DNA of 9,980 nucleotides, from positions 1-9,980 of the forward strand of contig JAGQUY010000340.1 of assembly GCA_020438245.1 (NCBI GenBank), in the 5' to 3' direction. Positions within the stretch are counted from its first letter, which is position 1. The number at the start of each line of letters is the position of its first letter. Both the position numbers and the translations under genes were made by a program. Below, piece by piece: positions 7,092-9,980 of the stretch. This DNA comes from Bacteroidota bacterium. Its GTDB lineage: Bacteria > CLD3 > SB21. The notes below the pieces were generated by a model. It saw only the letters and a list, made by a program, of their open reading frames with translations, was not told where the DNA came from and did no database searches.

Positions 7092-8576
7092 TCAACTGTT
7101 GACGCGGTAGTTCGGTGCTTCCTGGGTAACCAGTACATCGTGCGGGTGCGATTCTTTCAGTCCGGCGCCGGTCATTTTAATAAGGCGTGTTTTCGTTTTC
7201 ATATCCGGTATGGACGCTGCACCGCAGTATCCCATTGCAGCCCGAAGACCGCCTATCATTTGATACACGACGTCGCTCAGTTTGCCCTTGTAGGGAACGC
7301 GGCCTTCGATGCCCTCCGGAACGAGTTTGTCGGTATCCATTTCGTCTTCCTGAAAATATCGGTCCCTGCTGCCCCTTTTCATGGCAGAGATCGAACCCAT
7401 TCCGCGATAAACCTTGTATTTCCGGCCTTCATACAAAACCGATTCTCCGGGACTCTCTTCCGTTCCCGCAAACAGACCGCCGATCATGACCGTATCGGCT
7501 CCGCTGACGATGGCCTTGGCGATGTCGCCGGTTTGTTTGATGCCGCCATCGGCAATCAATGGAACATTGGCCTTCGAGGTTACTTTTGCACATTCGAGGA
7601 TCGCCGAAATTTGCGGCACGCCTACGCCTGCAACCACTCTCGTCGTGCAGATGCTTCCCGGCCCGATCCCGACTTTGATGCAGTCTGCGCCGGCTTTGAT
7701 CAGAGCCTCCGCCGCATCTCCGGTCGCCACATTTCCGGCAATGAGATCGACCTTGGGAAATTCCTTTCGAACCGATTTCACCGTTTCGATGACTCCACGG
7801 CTGTGCCCGTGTGCGGTATCCACTGCAAGGATATCGACGCCTGCATCCACCAAGGCTTTTGCTCGCTCCAGGGTGTCTTTGGTGACACCGAGTGCGGCGC
7901 CGACGCGCAACCTGCCGTGCTCGTCCTTACAGGCTCGGGGGTACATTTTCTTTTTCTGGATATCCTTGAAAGTAATGAGACCCATGAGCATATAATTGTC
8001 ATCGACAACAAGCAGTTTTTCGATGCGATGTTTGTGAAGGATTTGCTCCGCTTCCTCGAGCGTGGTTCCAATCTTGCAGGTTACCAGGTTGGCCTTGGTC
8101 ATTACCGAATCGACGGTCGATTCGTAGTTCGTGGCGAAGCGCAGATCCCTGTTCGTGAGAATCCCGGCCAACTTGCCGTCGGCTTGGGTGATAGGGATGC
8201 CGCTGATTTTGTACCGCTTCATCAGTTCCTGCACGTCGGCAATTTTATGTTGGGGCGTAAGGGTGATCGGTTTCATAATCATGCCGCTTTCCGAGCGTTT
8301 TACCCGATCAACTTCAGAAGCCTGGTACTCGATCGAACAATTCTTGTGAATCATGCCGATACCGCCTTCCCTGGCCATTGCAATGGCCAGTTCCGATTCC
8401 GTCACCGTATCCATCGCGGCGCTGATCAGGGGGATGTTCAGCGTTATATTTCGGGTTATACGGGTTTCGACCGTTACCTTGGTGGGAAGGACTTCGGAGT
8501 ACAACGGCATGATCAGCACATCGTCGAACGTCAGACCTTCACCGATCAGTTTTTGATCGAAATTAAGTTCGTGCAT
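7092..8576 (-). CDS. guaB: Inosine-5'-monophosphate dehydrogenase
   Basis: GuaB oxidises IMP to XMP with NAD+, the committing step of guanine nucleotide synthesis. The 494-residue protein is about the usual length. It has an N-terminal barrel part (GLTFDDVLI, ISAAMDTVTE), two CBS domains at about 95-205 with NRDLRF and TFKDIQKKK, and the rest of the barrel. Catalytic Cys310 lies in GPGSICTTR, with VAGVGVPQ after it. The flap Arg406-Tyr407 follows MKRGSRD, and IADGGI is at about 341-346. Numbering is offset by five from E. coli Cys305 and Arg401. A strong AAGGAG lies five bases before the ATG. It heads a minus-strand run, with the amidohydrolase 9 bases behind. Upstream is 340 bases shared with the divergent rplM, including foldable sequence that may be its leader. 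Confidence 0.98.
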   Translation of the reverse strand: MHELNFDQKLIGEGLTFDDVLIMPLYSEVLPTKVTVETRITRNITLNIPLISAAMDTVTESELAIAMAREGGIGMIHKNCSIEYQASEVDRVKRSESGMIMKPITLTPQHKIADVQELMKRYKISGIPITQADGKLAGILTNRDLRFATNYESTVDSVMTKANLVTCKIGTTLEEAEQILHKHRIEKLLVVDDNYMLMGLITFKDIQKKKMYPRACKDEHGRLRVGAALGVTKDTLERAKALVDAGVDILAVDTAHGHSRGVIETVKSVRKEFPKVDLIAGNVATGDAAEALIKAGADCIKVGIGPGSICTTRVVAGVGVPQISAILECAKVTSKANVPLIADGGIKQTGDIAKAIVSGADTVMIGGLFAGTEESPGESVLYEGRKYKVYRGMGSISAMKRGSRDRYFQEDEMDTDKLVPEGIEGRVPYKGKLSDVVYQMIGGLRAAMGYCGAASIPDMKTKTRLIKMTGAGLKESHPHDVLVTQEAPNYRVNS

Positions 8577-8641
8577 GATATCTCCTTAAGATTGGAGCGC
8601 AAAGTAGGGAATCGGGTTCAAAAACGCAAGCGTTGGGGTTC

Positions 8642-8758
8642 TGCAGAAATGGAATGGACAATCAATCAAGAATGCCCCAATTTCCGGAACTTGCTAACTT
8701 CGCTGAGTGGGCATCCTTCTCGCTTACGAAGGGAAACCTCGGGGGGTAACCATCTGCA
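8642..8758. ncRNA. Candidate structured RNA element or guaB leader (unidentified)
   Basis: TGCAGA (8642-8647) pairs with TCTGCA (8753-8758), and after a 2-base bulge TGG (8650-8652) with CCA (8750-8752), closing a 117-base segment. Inside, ATGCCC (8672-8677) pairs with GGGCAT (8709-8714), and directly adjacent CCTTC (8715-8719) pairs with GAAGG (8728-8732). This is a possible multi-helix fold in either orientation: on the minus strand it would be in the guaB 5' UTR, on the plus strand a separate RNA upstream of rplM. I do not recognise a known class. Short helices like these also arise by chance. Confidence 0.35.
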
Positions 8759-8809
8759 AGGCCAACAAGATTGGCTTCGGACAAATAAAGTCTTAAACCC
8801 AGAAATAAC

Positions 8810-8838
8810 TTGCATTGACATACCTGCTTTGTTATATT
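8810..8838 (+). promoter_or_regulatory. Promoter of the rplM-rpsI operon
   Basis: TTGCAT (8810-8815) is followed by exactly 17 bases and then TATATT (8833-8838), a good sigma70-type site. TATATTGG also approaches the Bacteroidota -7 pattern TAnnTTTG, with a TTG 20 bases before it. Transcription would begin near 8845, leaving a leader of about 72 bases. A TTGACA at 8815-8820 lies only 12 bases from the -10 and is too close to serve as its partner. Confidence 0.65.
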
Positions 8839-8843
8839 GGCTG

Positions 8844-8909
8844 CCCAAAATTTGACCCGTGTGTTATCGATTATAGATTCGATCTTGTAAGTGATTTGAA
8901 AATTGGGAG
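8844..8909 (+). promoter_or_regulatory. rplM leader that can pair with its ribosome-binding site
   Basis: CCCAA-TTT (8844-8848 and 8851-8853) can pair with AAA-TTGGG (8900-8907), giving 8 bp with a 2-base bulge. The 3' arm covers the first bases of the GGGAG ribosome-binding site at 8905-8909. An inner hairpin ATCGA/TCGAT (8866-8870, 8879-8883) sits within the loop. L13 controls its own operon through leader RNA in some bacteria, so this is a candidate for such control; no known leader class was recognised. The 5' arm starts almost at the predicted transcription start, so it would need the first bases to be present. Confidence 0.3.
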
Positions 8910-8916
8910 TTATAGA

Positions 8917-9354
8917 ATGAAAGTTTCGTTTAAAACGCAGATGCCCAAGACCGGTGAAATCGACCGGAAATGGTTCGTTGCCGACGCGGCCGATCAAACT
9001 CTTGGTCGTTTTGCGACGCGCGTGGCTACCATCCTTAGCGGCAAGAACAAAGCGTATTTTGCGCCCCATGTGGATTGCGGCGACTTTGTAGTCATCGTAA
9101 ATGCGGAGAAGATCCGTGTGACCGGAAAAAAGACCAAAACCAAGGAGTACATTCGCAATACGATGTATCCGGGCGGTCAGCGCGCTGTCAGTTTTGAAAT
9201 GCTGATACGTACCAAGCCGGAACGTGTGTTGTATCATGCGATCCACGGTATGCTTCCGAAGACGAAGTTGGGTCGGCAGATGATCAAGAAGCTGAAGATT
9301 TACGCCGGCGATAAACATCCGCATGCCAATCACAACCCGGAACCTTTAAAGTAA
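8917..9354 (+). CDS. rplM: 50S ribosomal protein L13
   Basis: L13 is an early-assembling protein of the large ribosomal subunit that binds 23S rRNA. The start ATG at 8917 gives 145 residues, the normal size, with GGGAG seven bases upstream. The frame stays open back to an ATG at 8815, but that would lie inside the promoter and add 34 untypical residues. The family core is clear: WFVADAADQTLGRFAT at about 19-34, GKNKAYFAPHVDCGDFVVIVNA then KIRVTGKK, YPGGQ, and the closing HAIHGMLPKTKLGR with LKIYAGDKHPH. It is followed after 16 bases by rpsI, the conserved bacterial pair, so the two are surely co-transcribed. Confidence 0.98.
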   Translation: MKVSFKTQMPKTGEIDRKWFVADAADQTLGRFATRVATILSGKNKAYFAPHVDCGDFVVIVNAEKIRVTGKKTKTKEYIRNTMYPGGQRAVSFEMLIRTKPERVLYHAIHGMLPKTKLGRQMIKKLKIYAGDKHPHANHNPEPLK

Positions 9355-9370
9355 GTTATAAGGAGTATTC

Positions 9371-9760
9371 ATGAGCACGACCTTTGTAGCCGTCGGTCGA
9401 AGGAAAACCAGCAGCGCCCGAGTGCGCATGTCGGCAGGTTCCGGCAAGATTATGGTGAACAAGAAGCCCATCGAGGATTATTTTCCTCGTGCCGCTCACC
9501 GCTTTCAGATTACCGAGCCGCTGAAAGTGTCCGACCTGATGGCGAAGTATGACATTTCCGCCAACGTCCGCGGCGGAGGCCAGGCCGGTCAGGCCGGAGC
9601 TATCCGTCTTGGGATTGCACGCGCCCTCGTCAAGATCGATGAAGAACTGCGCAGAGTCTTGAAGCCACATGGTATTATGACGCGCGATCCGCGCATGAAG
9701 GAACGTCGCAAGTACGGTCTGGCCAAGGCCCGCAAGCGGTTCCAGTTCTCGAAACGTTAA
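9371..9760 (+). CDS. rpsI: 30S ribosomal protein S9
   Basis: S9 is a protein of the small-subunit head whose C-terminal tail reaches the P-site tRNA. The 129-residue protein is full length. It opens with FVAVGRRKTSSARV, has the central RGGGQAGQAGAIRLGIARAL at about 67-86, then LKPHGIMTRDPRMKERRKYG and the tail KARKRFQFSKR. The tail is complete and ends in Arg, as needed for tRNA contact. FQFSKR is typical of Bacteroidota/Chlorobiota. AAGGAG lies six bases before the ATG (9360-9365). It is preceded by rplM at 16 bases and followed by rpsB after a 111-base gap with hairpins. Confidence 0.98.
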   Translation: MSTTFVAVGRRKTSSARVRMSAGSGKIMVNKKPIEDYFPRAAHRFQITEPLKVSDLMAKYDISANVRGGGQAGQAGAIRLGIARALVKIDEELRRVLKPHGIMTRDPRMKERRKYGLAKARKRFQFSKR

Positions 9761-9789
9761 GAGTGTTTTTATAAATCAATCACACTTTT
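9759..9789 (+). terminator. Weak hairpin at the rpsI stop codon, possible leaky terminator
   Basis: AAGAGTGT (9759-9766, starting in the TAA stop) can pair with ACACTTTT (9782-9789), 8 bp including one G-U, around a 15-base A/T-rich loop. The 3' arm itself ends in TTTT. It resembles a weak terminator but is A/T-rich with a large loop, so most transcripts probably read on into rpsB. Confidence 0.3.
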
Positions 9790-9792
9790 GGA

Positions 9793-9832
9793 TCTGTCCG
9801 GGGGTGTTCCGATCTTCGGGATTCCGGACGGA
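9793..9832 (+). promoter_or_regulatory. Strong hairpin in the rpsB leader, candidate S2-binding site
   Basis: TCTGTCCGG (9793-9801) pairs with CCGGACGGA (9824-9832) in a 9-bp stem with one G-U. Beyond an uneven internal loop (GGGTG opposite TT), TTCCGA (9807-9812) pairs with TCGGGA (9816-9821) around the loop TCT. It lies 39 bases before the rpsB ATG and is followed by AAATGACAAG, not a U-run, so it is not an intrinsic terminator. Ribosomal protein S2 represses its own mRNA through leader RNA in several bacteria; that this is such a site is inference. Confidence 0.5.
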
Positions 9833-9871
9833 AATGACAAGAGTGGTCGTTTAACCCGTTAAGGAGTATTT

Positions 9872-9980
9872 ATGTCAACCGACAAGACCTATTTCGATCC
9901 CCAACAAAAGCTCGAAGAACTGCTTTCGGCGGGTGTCCATTTCGGACATCTGACCCGTCGTTGGAATCCCAAGATGAAGC
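9872..9980 (+). CDS. rpsB: 30S ribosomal protein S2, 3'-truncated by window edge
   Basis: Only the first 36 codons are present. They read MSTDKTYFDP, then LEELLSAGVHFGHLTRRWNPKMK, the hallmark N-terminus of bacterial S2, in which AGVHFGH and the RWNPKM segment are highly conserved. AAGGAG (9861-9866) lies five bases before the ATG. S2 joins the 30S subunit late and is needed with S1 for mRNA binding. The order rplM-rpsI-rpsB is common in Bacteroidota and Chlorobiota and is usually followed by tsf (elongation factor Ts), which would lie beyond the window. Confidence 0.97.
   Translation, partial: MSTDKTYFDPQQKLEELLSAGVHFGHLTRRWNPKMK

Larger units (their letters stand above)
8577..8916. other. 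Divergent intergenic region between guaB and rplM
   Basis: This 340-base region holds the guaB ribosome-binding site (8581-8587, minus), a foldable segment (8642-8758), a further hairpin (GGCCAA with TTGGC around 8760-8776), the rplM promoter (8810-8838, plus) and the rplM leader. No convincing protein-coding frame lies wholly inside it. A guaB promoter on the minus strand was looked for and not found with confidence. Confidence 0.8.

Noticed and set aside
8693..8776. A known riboswitch, SRP RNA or 6S RNA in the guaB-rplM gap
   Set aside because: I compared it from memory with purine, cobalamin, TPP, c-di-GMP and guanidine riboswitches and with SRP and 6S RNA signatures and found no convincing core. 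It is left as an unidentified candidate.
8815..8838. TTGACA at 8815-8820 as the rplM -35 element
   Set aside because: It matches the consensus exactly but is only 12 bases from the TATATT. TTGCAT at 8810 gives the standard 17-base spacing and is preferred.
7140..8855. A 571-codon open frame on the plus strand opposite guaB
   Set aside because: It is antisense to the whole of guaB, whose motifs are unmistakable. The translation is rich in His, Phe, Arg and Asp with no recognisable domain, as expected for a shadow frame of a biased coding sequence. Its length is notable but not evidence of a gene.
8815..8916. An N-terminal extension of L13 from the ATG at 8815
   Set aside because: This ATG lies inside the predicted promoter. 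The extra 34 residues are unlike L13, and the ATG at 8917 has a good ribosome-binding site and gives the normal length.
8662..9333. A 223-codon open frame on the minus strand opposite rplM
   Set aside because: It runs antisense through L13 and into the intergenic region, with no domain and no ribosome-binding site seen. L13 on the other strand is certain.

Overview
The window is about 10 kb of ordinary chromosomal core with no mobile element, CRISPR array or transfer signature visible. The organism looks like a member of the Bacteroidota/Chlorobiota (FCB) lineage. The signs are the rplM-rpsI-rpsB ribosomal cluster, an S9 protein ending in a typical FCB tail, a YfbK-type von Willebrand protein, and an outer-membrane-type protein resembling the DUF6588 family. 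Strong AAGGAG Shine-Dalgarno sites before guaB, rpsI and rpsB fit an Ignavibacteria/Kapabacteria/Chlorobi-like branch better than classical Bacteroidia, which mostly lack them. That lineage call is inference; composition looks even and near 50% GC.

Left edge (1-1090): the 3' part of a plus-strand YfbK-like VWA-domain gene whose start lies outside the window. It converges on, and overlaps by 7 bp, an RNA m5C methyltransferase gene of the RsmB/RsmF/NOP2 family on the minus strand.

Middle (1084-8576): a continuous minus-strand run. In transcription order it reads guaB (IMP dehydrogenase), a metal-dependent amidohydrolase/deaminase, a DUF6588-like barrel-type protein, glutamate dehydrogenase, a RimJ/RimL-type N-acetyltransferase overlapping it by 4 bp, tRNA-Ala(CGC), an intrinsic terminator, and the RNA methyltransferase. 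GuaB, the deaminase and glutamate dehydrogenase all belong to nitrogen and purine metabolism, but nothing shows a shared pathway beyond proximity.

Right edge (8577-9980): a 340-bp divergent intergenic region separates guaB from the plus-strand ribosomal operon rplM-rpsI-rpsB (rpsB runs off the window). It contains a good sigma70-like promoter for rplM and a foldable segment that could be a guaB leader or a small RNA. A 111-bp gap before rpsB carries a strong hairpin that is not an intrinsic terminator and is a candidate S2 autoregulatory leader.

No clearly new multi-gene system is present. The most promising unexplained items are RNA-level: the rpsB leader hairpin, the guaB/rplM intergenic fold, the rplM leader that can pair with its own ribosome-binding site, and the terminator wedged between tRNA-Ala and the methyltransferase start.
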